From NCBI RefSeq assembly GCF_003121625.1, contig NZ_QDDJ01000011.1:110954-174953 (forward strand): a stretch of 64,000 nt of DNA, given 5' to 3'. The stretch comes from Ornithinimicrobium cavernae. GTDB lineage: Bacteria > Actinomycetota > Actinomycetes > Actinomycetales > Dermatophilaceae. The position numbers were made by a program, and so were the translations under genes. The notes beneath the pieces are model-generated. The model did not search any database, was not told where the DNA came from, and saw only the letters and a list, made by a program, of their open reading frames with translations. This document shows, piece by piece, positions 47,649 to 54,739 of the stretch; position 1 is the stretch's first letter; each line of letters opens with the position of its first letter.

Positions 47649-48394
47649 ACACCGCACTGACGCTGCTGCCCGCGGTCGACATCGCCGGTGGTCGGGCGAG
47701 CCAGGTCGTCGGGGACGCTGACGCCGACCCTGGCAGGGTCGCCGCGCGATGGGTCGCCGAGGGCGCCGAGTGGCTGCACCTGGTCGACCTCGACCGTGCC
47801 TTCGGCCGGGGTGAGAACGCCGCCCTGATCGCCGAGCTGGTGGCCGCCCAGACCGTGCCGGTCCAGGTCTCCGGGGGCATCGCGGACGAGCGCTCCCTGG
47901 CCGCCGCGCTGGCCAGCGGGGCGACGCGGGTCAACCTGGCCAGCACGGCCCTGCGCGACCGCGAGTGGGTGCGCCGCGCCGTCCGGACACACGGTGAGCG
48001 GGTGGCCGTCGGCATCGACGTGCGCGGTGGCGAGGTGGTGGCCCGAGGGACCGACGCCCGGCTGGGGTCCCTCGACGACGTCCTCGCCGACCTGGACGGC
48101 ACCGGCTGCCAGACCTATGTCGTGGCCGACGCGAGCCGCGACGGGAGCCTGCACGGGGCCGACGACAACCTCTTCCGCCACGTGGCCGAGCGCGTCGACG
48201 GCCAGGTCATCGCCTCCGGGGGTGTCGCCTCCCTCGAGGACCTGAGCCGACTCCGCAGGCTCGTGGACGTGGGGGTCCGGGGTGTCGTCCTGGGAGCCGC
48301 GCTCTATCACGGGGCGTTCACGCTGAGCGAGGCGCTCGAGGTGGCGAGCGGCATCGGGCACCGAGTGACGAGAACGGGTGACACGGATGAGTGA
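47645..48394 (+). CDS. priA: HisA-type isomerase, probably bifunctional PriA
   Basis: 249-aa (beta/alpha)8 sugar-phosphate isomerase. The first catalytic Asp is in LLPAVDIAGGRASQVV (about residue 12). The second is in VVADASRDGSLHGAD (about 170-175), and GGIADERSLAAAL and GVRGVVLGAALYHG are the phosphate loops. In Actinobacteria this protein (PriA) serves both histidine (ProFAR isomerase) and tryptophan (PRA isomerase) synthesis; bifunctionality is inferred. The stop codon lies inside the first copy of a 27-bp tandem repeat. Confidence 0.9.
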   Translation: MNTALTLLPAVDIAGGRASQVVGDADADPGRVAARWVAEGAEWLHLVDLDRAFGRGENAALIAELVAAQTVPVQVSGGIADERSLAAALASGATRVNLASTALRDREWVRRAVRTHGERVAVGIDVRGGEVVARGTDARLGSLDDVLADLDGTGCQTYVVADASRDGSLHGADDNLFRHVAERVDGQVIASGGVASLEDLSRLRRLVDVGVRGVVLGAALYHGAFTLSEALEVASGIGHRVTRTGDTDE

Positions 48395-48467
48395 CGCGGC
48401 TGACACGACACGGATGAGTGACGCGGCTGACACGACACGGACGAGTGACGCAGCGGACACGACACGG
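48387..48467 (+). repeat. Three 27-bp tandem repeats at the priA-sseB junction
   Basis: Units start at 48387, 48414 and 48441, each 27 bases and nearly identical (ATGAGTGACGCGGCTGACAC plus GACACGG). The first covers the priA stop. Each copy contains ATGAGTGAC, the same nine bases that open the sseB gene at 48490, so the array may have grown from that start. Confidence 0.85.
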
Positions 48468-48489
48468 ACAAGCGATGGAAGGGAGCCGG

Positions 48490-49329
48490 ATGAGTGACAC
48501 GGACGGTGCCGAGCAGGTCCGCCGACGGTTCGCAGGACACGACCCGGCAGCGGGGCACGACACGGGCGGCACACCGTGGGCGGGGCGCCAGCTGACGAGC
48601 ACCGGCTTCGACGGCGACACCGGCGGTGCCGACCCGGAGCTGCTTGCTCTCCTCACTGATCGTGACGCCACGGGTGGGCAGACCCACGGTCGTGCCGTCG
48701 AGCCCGAGGACCCCGAGCTCGCCTTCGAGGCCGACGTCCGGCTGGTCGGGTTGGTCGCGGCCGCGCGGTTGATCGTCCCCGTCGTGGCCGTTGCCGGTGA
48801 GACCACCGAGGTCAACGGGCTGGTCAGCGACGCCACCAGCGACATGGCTGCCGTGACCCTCGTCGCGCCGGGCGGCCACAAGGCGCTGCCGGCCTTCACG
48901 AGCCTGCAGACGCTGGCGGAGTGGGACGCCACCGCCAGGCCGGTGCCCGTGACGGCCCAACGGGCCGCTCAGGCGGCCATCCAGGAGGGGTGCCAGGAGA
49001 TCGTGCTCGATGTCGGTGCCCCCAGCTACGGGGTCCTCCGCGGGTCCATGGTCTGGTCCCTGGCCATGGACCGTCCGTGGATCCCGCCGCACCAGGACGC
49101 GCAGGTCAGGTCCGGGGTGGAGGCGGCCGTGACCGAGGAGGGCCACGTCGTCCGGGTGGCTCTCTCCGGCGGGCCGGGCGGCGCTCTGCGCATCGACCTG
49201 GCCCTGCGCCCAGGCCTCACGGCCGAGGACCTGCAACAGCTGGCGCAGCGTGTCGGGGAGCGGATCGCGCTGGACGGCGAGGTCCGGGCCCGGATCGATG
49301 CGCTCGCCTTCAGCGTGTCGGCGGGCTGA
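48490..49329 (+). CDS. SseB-family protein
   Basis: 279-aa protein with an SseB/SseB_C-like domain, of unknown function, standard between hisA and infC in Actinobacteria. The first 50 residues are polar and probably disordered (RFAGHDPAAGHDTGG). The domain proper starts near residue 80 with LVAAARLIVPVVAVAG and has ALPAFTSLQTLAEWD (about 137) and IVLDVGAPSYGVLR. GGGAG precedes the ATG at 48490. Confidence 0.83.
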   Translation: MSDTDGAEQVRRRFAGHDPAAGHDTGGTPWAGRQLTSTGFDGDTGGADPELLALLTDRDATGGQTHGRAVEPEDPELAFEADVRLVGLVAAARLIVPVVAVAGETTEVNGLVSDATSDMAAVTLVAPGGHKALPAFTSLQTLAEWDATARPVPVTAQRAAQAAIQEGCQEIVLDVGAPSYGVLRGSMVWSLAMDRPWIPPHQDAQVRSGVEAAVTEEGHVVRVALSGGPGGALRIDLALRPGLTAEDLQQLAQRVGERIALDGEVRARIDALAFSVSAG

Positions 49330-49619
49330 GCGGGTTGCCCGGCCCGGCGATGCCGAGCCGCGCCCGGCGATGCCGAGCGGGTTTTCGCTGCGGGTGATTC
49401 GGTCCACGTGCGGCGACCCTGCTACCATTGATCCATCCAGGTGTTTCGTTGTGCGTCAGCCGCAGTGCTGCAGTACTCTCGGGACACCGTGCAAGTGAGG
49501 CCTTGAGCTTCCACCCGCGACGACCTCTGAGGTTACCGGGTTATCTGGTCCGCCGCCCGTGAGGGTGAGGTGGCCGCGTGGGGCGACCCAGCGGCATACC
49601 TCGACCGTGGCGGGGCTCC

Positions 49620-49650
49620 AGGCCTCTCGTGCACCCGTGCCGAGGGGCCT
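49620..49650 (+). promoter_or_regulatory. Leader hairpin upstream of infC
   Basis: AGGCCTCTCG (49620-49629) pairs with CGAGGGGCCT (49641-49650) over 10 bp (one G-U), topped by an inner GCA/TGC stem. CTCCTCGTTT follows. It is 48 bases before the infC start and could be an attenuator or autoregulatory element for infC-rpmI-rplT. The rest of the 368-base gap 49330-49697 holds a GGCATAC heptamer and a likely promoter I cannot place exactly; TACCAT at 49421 is a candidate -10 box. Confidence 0.55.
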
Positions 49651-49697
49651 CTCCTCGTTTCGGGGGTTGTCCACTGACATGAACGAAGGAGTACGCA

Positions 49698-50348
49698 ATC
49701 AGCGAGCCTCGAATCAACGACCGCATCCGGGTCCCGGAAGTGCGGTTGGTTGGCCCTAACGGTGAGCAGGTCGGGATCGTGCGCGTCGAGGACGCGCTCC
49801 GCCTGGCCGCCGAAGCCGACCTCGACCTGGTCGAGGTGGCTCCCATGGCGCGCCCCCCGGTGGCCAAGCTCATGGACTTCGGCAAGTACAAGTACGAAGC
49901 CGCCGTCAAGGCCCGTGAGGCACGGAAGAACCAGGTCAACACGATCATCAAGGAGATCAAGCTCCGCCCGAAGATCGACAGCCACGACTACGAGACCAAG
50001 AAGGGTCACGTCGTGCGCTTCCTCAAGGGTGGCGACAAGGTCAAGGTGACGATCATGTTCCGCGGTCGCGAGCAGTCGCGGCCCGAGCTGGGCTTCCGGC
50101 TGCTGCAGAAGCTGGCCGAGGACGTCGCCGAGCTCGGCTTCGTCGAGAGCTCGCCCAAGCAGGACGGTCGCAACATGGTGATGGTCCTCGGGCCGGCCAA
50201 GAAGAAGACTGCCGTCCGCAACGAGAAGCGCGCCGAGAAGGCCGCCTCCACCGCGTCCTCCGACACCTCGGACGACAGCGTCGAGGCGACACAGGACGAC
50301 GCCGGGGTCACGCAGGACGACCAGGCCCAGACCAGCACCGCCAGCTGA
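49698..50348 (+). CDS. infC: Translation initiation factor IF-3 with ATC start
   Basis: 216-aa factor that binds the 30S subunit and checks the start codon. Family start [19 protein letters not shown] is encoded from ATC 49698 (residues ISEPRINDR...), with AAGGAG at 49686-49691, six bases upstream. The first ATG-like in-frame start (GTG 49740) would cut off the conserved N-terminus. A non-canonical AUU/AUC start is the hallmark of infC because IF-3 represses its own translation through it. The two-domain body is normal ([31 protein letters not shown]); a C-terminal acidic tail of about 40 residues is extra. Confidence 0.93.
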   Translation: MSEPRINDRIRVPEVRLVGPNGEQVGIVRVEDALRLAAEADLDLVEVAPMARPPVAKLMDFGKYKYEAAVKAREARKNQVNTIIKEIKLRPKIDSHDYETKKGHVVRFLKGGDKVKVTIMFRGREQSRPELGFRLLQKLAEDVAELGFVESSPKQDGRNMVMVLGPAKKKTAVRNEKRAEKAASTASSDTSDDSVEATQDDAGVTQDDQAQTSTAS

Positions 50349-50424
50349 GGCCGGCACCACCACGAGTTTCCACGCAGGCACGCGGCCCGACCGGGTCGCA
50401 ATCGAGCAACGAGGAGATCGGCAC

Positions 50425-50619
50425 ATGCCGAAGATGAAGACGCACAGCGGCGCGAAGAAGCGCTTCCGGGTGACCGGGACGGGCAAGATCATGCACCAGC
50501 GGGCCCGCCACGTGCACAAGTTCCAGGAGCGCACCGCCTCTGCCGCGCGCCGTCTGGTCAACGACAAGGTCCTGTCCGGCCCGGATGCGAAGACCGCCAA
50601 GAAGCTGCTCGGCCGCTGA
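50425..50619 (+). CDS. rpmI: 50S ribosomal protein L35
   Basis: 64-aa basic ribosomal protein, MPKMKTHSGAKKRFRVTGTG onward, typical in length. GAGGAG lies upstream of the ATG. Second gene of infC-rpmI-rplT, 76 bases after infC. Confidence 0.97.
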   Translation: MPKMKTHSGAKKRFRVTGTGKIMHQRARHVHKFQERTASAARRLVNDKVLSGPDAKTAKKLLGR

Positions 50620-50651
50620 GCCCAGCACCCATCGACTGAAGGAGTACTCAC

Positions 50652-51050
50652 GTGGCACGCGTGAAGCGGGCGGTCAACGCCCACAAGAAGCGTCGGGTTA
50701 TTCTCGAGCGCGCCAGCGGCTACCGGGGCCAGCGGTCCCGCCTGTACCGCAAGGCCAAGGAGCAGGTCACCCACTCGCTGGTCTACAGCTACCGCGACCG
50801 TCGCGCCCGCAAGGGTGACTTCCGGCGCCTCTGGATCCAGCGCATCAACGCCGCGGCCCGCGCCAACGGGATGACCTACAACCGGTTCATCCAGGGCCTG
50901 AAGGCGGCCGAGATCGAGGTCGACCGCCGCATGCTGGCCGAGCTGGCCGTGCACGACGAGGCCGCGTTCACCGCGCTGGTCGAGATCGCTCGCGCCAACG
51001 TCCCCGCGCAGGCCGAGGCCGCCGAGTCCGGCGACACCTCCGCCGCCTGA
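50652..51050 (+). CDS. rplT: 50S ribosomal protein L20
   Basis: 132-aa ribosomal protein that binds 23S rRNA and nucleates 50S assembly. Signature segments: [20 protein letters not shown] and [23 protein letters not shown] start 9 bases after AGGAG. The C-terminus has about 12 extra Ala/Glu-rich residues. L20 regulates this operon in other bacteria, but no L20-binding mimic is recognisable here. Confidence 0.97.
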   Translation: MARVKRAVNAHKKRRVILERASGYRGQRSRLYRKAKEQVTHSLVYSYRDRRARKGDFRRLWIQRINAAARANGMTYNRFIQGLKAAEIEVDRRMLAELAVHDEAAFTALVEIARANVPAQAEAAESGDTSAA

Positions 51051-51082
51051 GCCACCGCACCACCCCGACGGCCCAGGGCTCC

Positions 51083-51892
51083 GTGACCACTGACCCCGAC
51101 CTGTTGAGCAATGCTCGCAGCGATCGGGTCAGGTCGGTCCGGTCCCTGGGCCGTCGTGCTGTCCGGGAGCGGCAGGGGCGCTTCGTCGTCGAGGGCCCGC
51201 AGGCCGTCCGCGAGCTCCTGTCGTATGCCGGGCCCGCTGCCCGGGACCTGTACCTCACCGCCTCGGCCGCCGAGCGGCATACGGACGTGGTCGAGCTGGC
51301 TGAGCAGGCCGGTGTCCGGGTGCGGTCCTGCACCGACGAGGTGCTCGCGGCCATGACCGACACCCCGCACCCGCAGGGCATGATCGCAGTTGCCGAACCG
51401 GTCGACGTGCCCCTCGCCGACGCTCTGGCCTCCGTCGGGGGCGGCTTCGTGGTCGTGCTCACCAACGTGCGTGATCCCGGCAACGCGGGCACCGTCCTGC
51501 GCGCTGCCGACGCCTTCGGGGCGGCCGCGGTCCTGGTGAGCGACGCCAGCGTGGACATCTACAACCCGAAGGTCGTGCGCTCCACTGTGGGGTCGCTGTT
51601 CCACCTGCCCGTCAGTGTGGGCGCCCCCGTTCCCGAGCTGCTGACAGCCTGTCGTGCCGCCGGTCTGCGAGTGCTTGCTGCAGACGGCTCCGGTCAGACG
51701 TCCCTGCCGGACGTCGACCTGTCCGTGCCCCACGCCTGGGTGATGGGTAACGAGGCCTGGGGCCTGGAGCCCGAGATCCGCGACCTGTGCGACGACGTGG
51801 TGTCGATCCCGATCGTGCGCGCGGAGTCGCTGAACCTGGCGATGGCCGCCACCGTGTGTCTGCACGCCTCGTCCTCAGCTGCCGTTTCCTGA
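51083..51892 (+). CDS. SpoU/TrmH-family rRNA 2'-O-methyltransferase
   Basis: 269-aa RNA ribose methyltransferase with the SPOUT trefoil knot. Motif 1 is LTNVRDPGNAGTVLRAADAF (about residues 131-150), motif 2 WVMGNEAWGLEPEI (about 221) and motif 3 IVRAESLNLAMAATVCLH (about 240). The N-terminal substrate-binding part contains GRFVVEGPQAVREL. Homologues at this locus (after rplT) are often annotated as 23S rRNA methyltransferases related to TsnR/RlmB; target base not known. GTG start. Confidence 0.9.
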   Translation: MTTDPDLLSNARSDRVRSVRSLGRRAVRERQGRFVVEGPQAVRELLSYAGPAARDLYLTASAAERHTDVVELAEQAGVRVRSCTDEVLAAMTDTPHPQGMIAVAEPVDVPLADALASVGGGFVVVLTNVRDPGNAGTVLRAADAFGAAAVLVSDASVDIYNPKVVRSTVGSLFHLPVSVGAPVPELLTACRAAGLRVLAADGSGQTSLPDVDLSVPHAWVMGNEAWGLEPEIRDLCDDVVSIPIVRAESLNLAMAATVCLHASSSAAVS

Positions 51893-51900
51893 GACGCGCC

Positions 51901-52020
51901 CGACCTGGCCCATCACCGCCTGGGTTCATACGTTGCCGCCCGACCTGGCACATCACCGCCTGGGTTCATACGTCGCCGCCCGACCTGGCACATCACCGCG
52001 TGGGTTCATACGTCGCCGCC
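51901..52020 (+). repeat. Three 40-bp tandem repeats
   Basis: Exact 40-base period: units at 51901, 51941 and 51981, each CGACCTGGC(C/A)CATCACCGC(C/G) followed by TGGGTTCATACGT(T/C)GCCGCC, with at most two differences. They begin 8 bases after the methyltransferase stop. The following 52021-52165 shows no feature I can name. Confidence 0.9.
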
Positions 52021-52165
52021 CAGACTTGTGCCGGCGGCACGAGCACGGCAAATACCCGTGGTTTGCCGGTTCCGTGGGTAGTTCCCCGGCACGGGTCTGG
52101 ACCCCGGCGCCCTCCGCCCACACTGATCCTCCGCTCATCGAGCCACCAGCCTCGTCCGCGAGTCG

Positions 52166-53077
52166 TCAGCCGTGTCCGCGGAAGTGCAAACGCCATTCAT
52201 CCTTGAGCGGGCCGAACCTCATCCCGCGCCTGCGGAGGATCCGCTCCAGACGCCGCACCGTGTCTCCGGGTGTGTTGTAGATGTCCTTGCTGATGAGCGT
52301 CACGATGCGCCACTCCTCATCGTCGAACTCCTCACGTCGCGTGATGTCGGACTCCCACTGCTCCTGCCGTTGCACGTGGTGCTTACCGTCGTACTCCACG
52401 GCTGTTCGGGTGGCCCGATCGCCGGCGTCCAGGCGCCTGAGAAGCGCCTGCGTGACCGGGTCGTGGAACCGGATGTCGGTCTCCAGCTCCGGCAGCCCGC
52501 TGAGGACCCGCAGCAGGCGGCTCCGAGTCTCCATCGGCGAGTCAACTCCGGTCCGCACCAACGACGCAGCTCGGCGGGCCAGTCGGCAGCCACGACCCCT
52601 GGCAGACCGAGCCGCAGCGAGCAGCTTCTCGGGGGTCGTGCGACGACGCTTGACGAGAGAGTCGCCCAGCACCACGAGGTCCACGAGACCGAGGCTGGTC
52701 GCGAGGTCGAGGAAGGTGTCCACAGGACTGGTGACGGGGACTCCCCGGAACGTCTGCGGGACCCGGCGCGACCGGTGGACCGCCACGTCTGGATGGTCCG
52801 AACGTGACCGGCCGGGCGGCACGCTGGCATGGAGCGTGGCCTCGTCCGGCACCACGCACCCGTAGAGGCGAGCCGCAGTGTGGTGAGAGACGAACGAGTG
52901 TGCGCCGGCCACCAGAACGGCCGCTCGAGCCTCGACCAGGGCATCGATGTCGACGCGGCTGTCGATGAACACCCCTCGCACGAGCTTGCGAAAGGCCGAG
53001 GAGTTGAGCCTGTTGTTGGACAGCCCCGCCGCATGCCCGTCCCGCCAACGGAAAGGTGTGTGCGTCTCAAACGGCAT
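52166..53077 (-). CDS. AbiEi-like/DUF559-type putative nuclease
   Basis: 303-aa protein. The N-terminal part resembles the winged-helix "type IV TA AbiEi antitoxin" region (FRKLVRGVFIDSRVDID, VLVAGAHSFVSHHTAARLYG). The C-terminal 90 residues look like a very-short-patch/DUF559 PD-(D/E)XK nuclease: TAVEYDGKHHVQRQEQWESD, then ITRREEFDDEEWRIVTLIS. Such genes are multi-copy and accessory in Actinobacteria; function unknown. Codon use is visibly less GC-biased than its neighbours. It sits between the methyltransferase gene and pheS with tandem repeats on both sides. No strong ribosome-binding site is seen before the ATG at 53077. Confidence 0.72.
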   Translation of the reverse strand: MPFETHTPFRWRDGHAAGLSNNRLNSSAFRKLVRGVFIDSRVDIDALVEARAAVLVAGAHSFVSHHTAARLYGCVVPDEATLHASVPPGRSRSDHPDVAVHRSRRVPQTFRGVPVTSPVDTFLDLATSLGLVDLVVLGDSLVKRRRTTPEKLLAAARSARGRGCRLARRAASLVRTGVDSPMETRSRLLRVLSGLPELETDIRFHDPVTQALLRRLDAGDRATRTAVEYDGKHHVQRQEQWESDITRREEFDDEEWRIVTLISKDIYNTPGDTVRRLERILRRRGMRFGPLKDEWRLHFRGHG

Positions 53078-53163
53078 GCCCCACTGTCGCCGACGGCGGC
53101 TGCCTGGCGAGGACGTTATCCACAGTCGAAGTCTCCGGTGGAGCCGCTGGCAACTCCCCGGTC

Positions 53164-53450
53164 GCCGGCGAACACCCGGGTGACAGAAAGGCACGTGCAC
53201 GCCCTCTACCCAGGAACGGGCGAGATCGCGGGTAGAAGCCGGGCACATGTCAGATTGCCGGCGACCACCCGGGTGACAGCGAGGCACGTGCACGCCCTCT
53301 ACCCAGGAACGGGCGACATCGCGGGTAGAAGCCGGGCACATGTCAGATTGCCGGCGACCACCCGGGTGACAGCGAGGCACGTGCACGCCCTCTACCCCGG
53401 AACGGGCTTGGGTTCAGGCGACATCGCGGGTAGAAGCCGGGCACGTGCCC
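53164..53450. repeat. Three 93-bp tandem repeats upstream of pheS
   Basis: Units begin GCCGGCGA at 53164, 53257 and 53350, exactly 93 bases apart; the third carries a 12-base insertion. Each has CACCCGGGTG, GCACGTGC and CTACCC...GGGTAG inverted repeats, so each could fold. Because 93 is a multiple of 3 the array is open in several frames; I read no gene in it. Together with 53078-53163 and 53451-53631 it makes up a 567-base gap; the only other feature in the gap is the pheS promoter. Confidence 0.92.
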
Positions 53451-53631
53451 GCCGGACTCGACCCCCTCGTCGGTAGGACGGTCCTGTGGCGGGCCGGTGC
53501 GCGGCCGGAGCGCGGGGCCGGGCGGGTGCGCGGCCGGGGCGCCTGGCCGGAGCGCGGGGCCGAGGGCGCCGGGCAGGGTCGGTCGCGCTGGGCAGGCGGG
53601 AACCCTTTCGCCGGGGCGGTCCCCGCCCACT

Positions 53632-53644
53632 TAGACTCGGGCGC
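53632..53644 (+). promoter_or_regulatory. pheS -10 box, leaderless start
   Basis: TAGACT (53632-53637) is followed by 7 bases and the GTG of pheS at 53645. No clear -35 box and no ribosome-binding site are present. Confidence 0.6.
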
Positions 53645-54739
53645 GTGTCCGGACCCAACACGAACTATGACCCCGTCGAGGTGACGGCCCTCGACCCAGC
53701 CATGGTCGAGCAGGACGTCACCGACGCCCTCGCCGCCATCAAGGCAGCCGTCAGCCTCGACGAGCTCAAGGCCGCGCGGATCGCGCACGCCGGCGAGAAG
53801 AGCCCACTGGCCCTGGCGAACCGCGAGATCGGAGCCCTGCCACCCAGCGCCAAGGCCGAGGCCGGCAAGCGTGTGGGCCAGGCGCGGGGACGGGTCAACC
53901 AGGCCCTCGCGGCACGGCAGACCGAGCTCGAGGCCGAGCGCGACGAGCGCATCCTCGTCGAGGAGGCGATGGACCTCACGCTCCGCGCGGACCGGCGCCC
54001 GTTCGGGCGCCGCCACCCGATCACGCTGACCGCGGAGCGGATGGCCGACGTGATGGTCGGCATGGGCTGGGAGATCGCCGAGGGGCCGGGTGTCGAGGCC
54101 GAGTGGTTCAACTTCGACGCGCTCAACTTCGACAAGGACCACCCGGCCCGTCAGATGCAGGACACCTTCTTCGTCGACCCCGCCGACGCAGGCGTCGTGC
54201 TGCGCACCCACACCTCGCCCGTGCAGGCGCGCGCCCTCCTCGAGCGCGGCGCACCGCTGTATGTCGCCGTGCCCGGCAAGACCTTCCGCACCGACGAGCT
54301 CGACGCCACCCACACGCCCGTATTCCACCAGATGGAGGGCCTGGCGATCGACGAGGGCCTGACCATGGCCCACCTCAAGGGCACCCTGGACCGGTTGGCC
54401 AGCGAGCTGTTCGGCGAGGGCCTGACGACCCGGCTGCGCCCGGCCTACTTCCCGTTCACCGAGCCCAGCGCCGAGATGGACTTCCAGTGCTTCGTGTGCC
54501 GCGGCGAGGACAGTGCGTGCCGCACGTGCGGTGGCACCGGGTGGATCGAGTGGGGTGGCTGCGGGATGGTCAACCACAACGTGCTCCGGGCCTGCGGTGT
54601 CGACCCGGAGCGCTACCAGGGTTTCGCGTTCGGCATGGGGGTGGAGCGGTCGCTGATGTTCCGCAACAACCTGGCTGACATGCGGGAGATGATCGAGGGA
54701 GACGTGCGCTTCAACGCGCAGTTCGGGATGGAGATCTGA
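53645..54739 (+). CDS. pheS: Phenylalanyl-tRNA synthetase alpha chain
   Basis: 364-aa class II aminoacyl-tRNA synthetase subunit with the active site. An N-terminal coiled coil (about residues 20-105) is followed by motif 2 in VPGKTFRTDELDATHTPVFH (about 213) and motif 3 in GFAFGMGVERSLMF (about 322). EPSAEMDFQCFVC and the CRTCGGTGWIEWGGCGM stretch are normal for the family. The GTG at 53645 fits a leaderless mRNA. It overlaps pheT by one base. Confidence 0.96.
   Translation: MSGPNTNYDPVEVTALDPAMVEQDVTDALAAIKAAVSLDELKAARIAHAGEKSPLALANREIGALPPSAKAEAGKRVGQARGRVNQALAARQTELEAERDERILVEEAMDLTLRADRRPFGRRHPITLTAERMADVMVGMGWEIAEGPGVEAEWFNFDALNFDKDHPARQMQDTFFVDPADAGVVLRTHTSPVQARALLERGAPLYVAVPGKTFRTDELDATHTPVFHQMEGLAIDEGLTMAHLKGTLDRLASELFGEGLTTRLRPAYFPFTEPSAEMDFQCFVCRGEDSACRTCGGTGWIEWGGCGMVNHNVLRACGVDPERYQGFAFGMGVERSLMFRNNLADMREMIEGDVRFNAQFGMEI

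Noticed and set aside
53164..53450. 93-bp repeats as a CRISPR array
   Set aside because: The units are nearly identical over their full length with no variable spacers, and no cas genes are present.
53414..54577. 387-codon minus-strand frame opposite pheS and through the 93-bp repeats
   Set aside because: It is a shadow of pheS; the repeats stay open only because 93 is a multiple of three.
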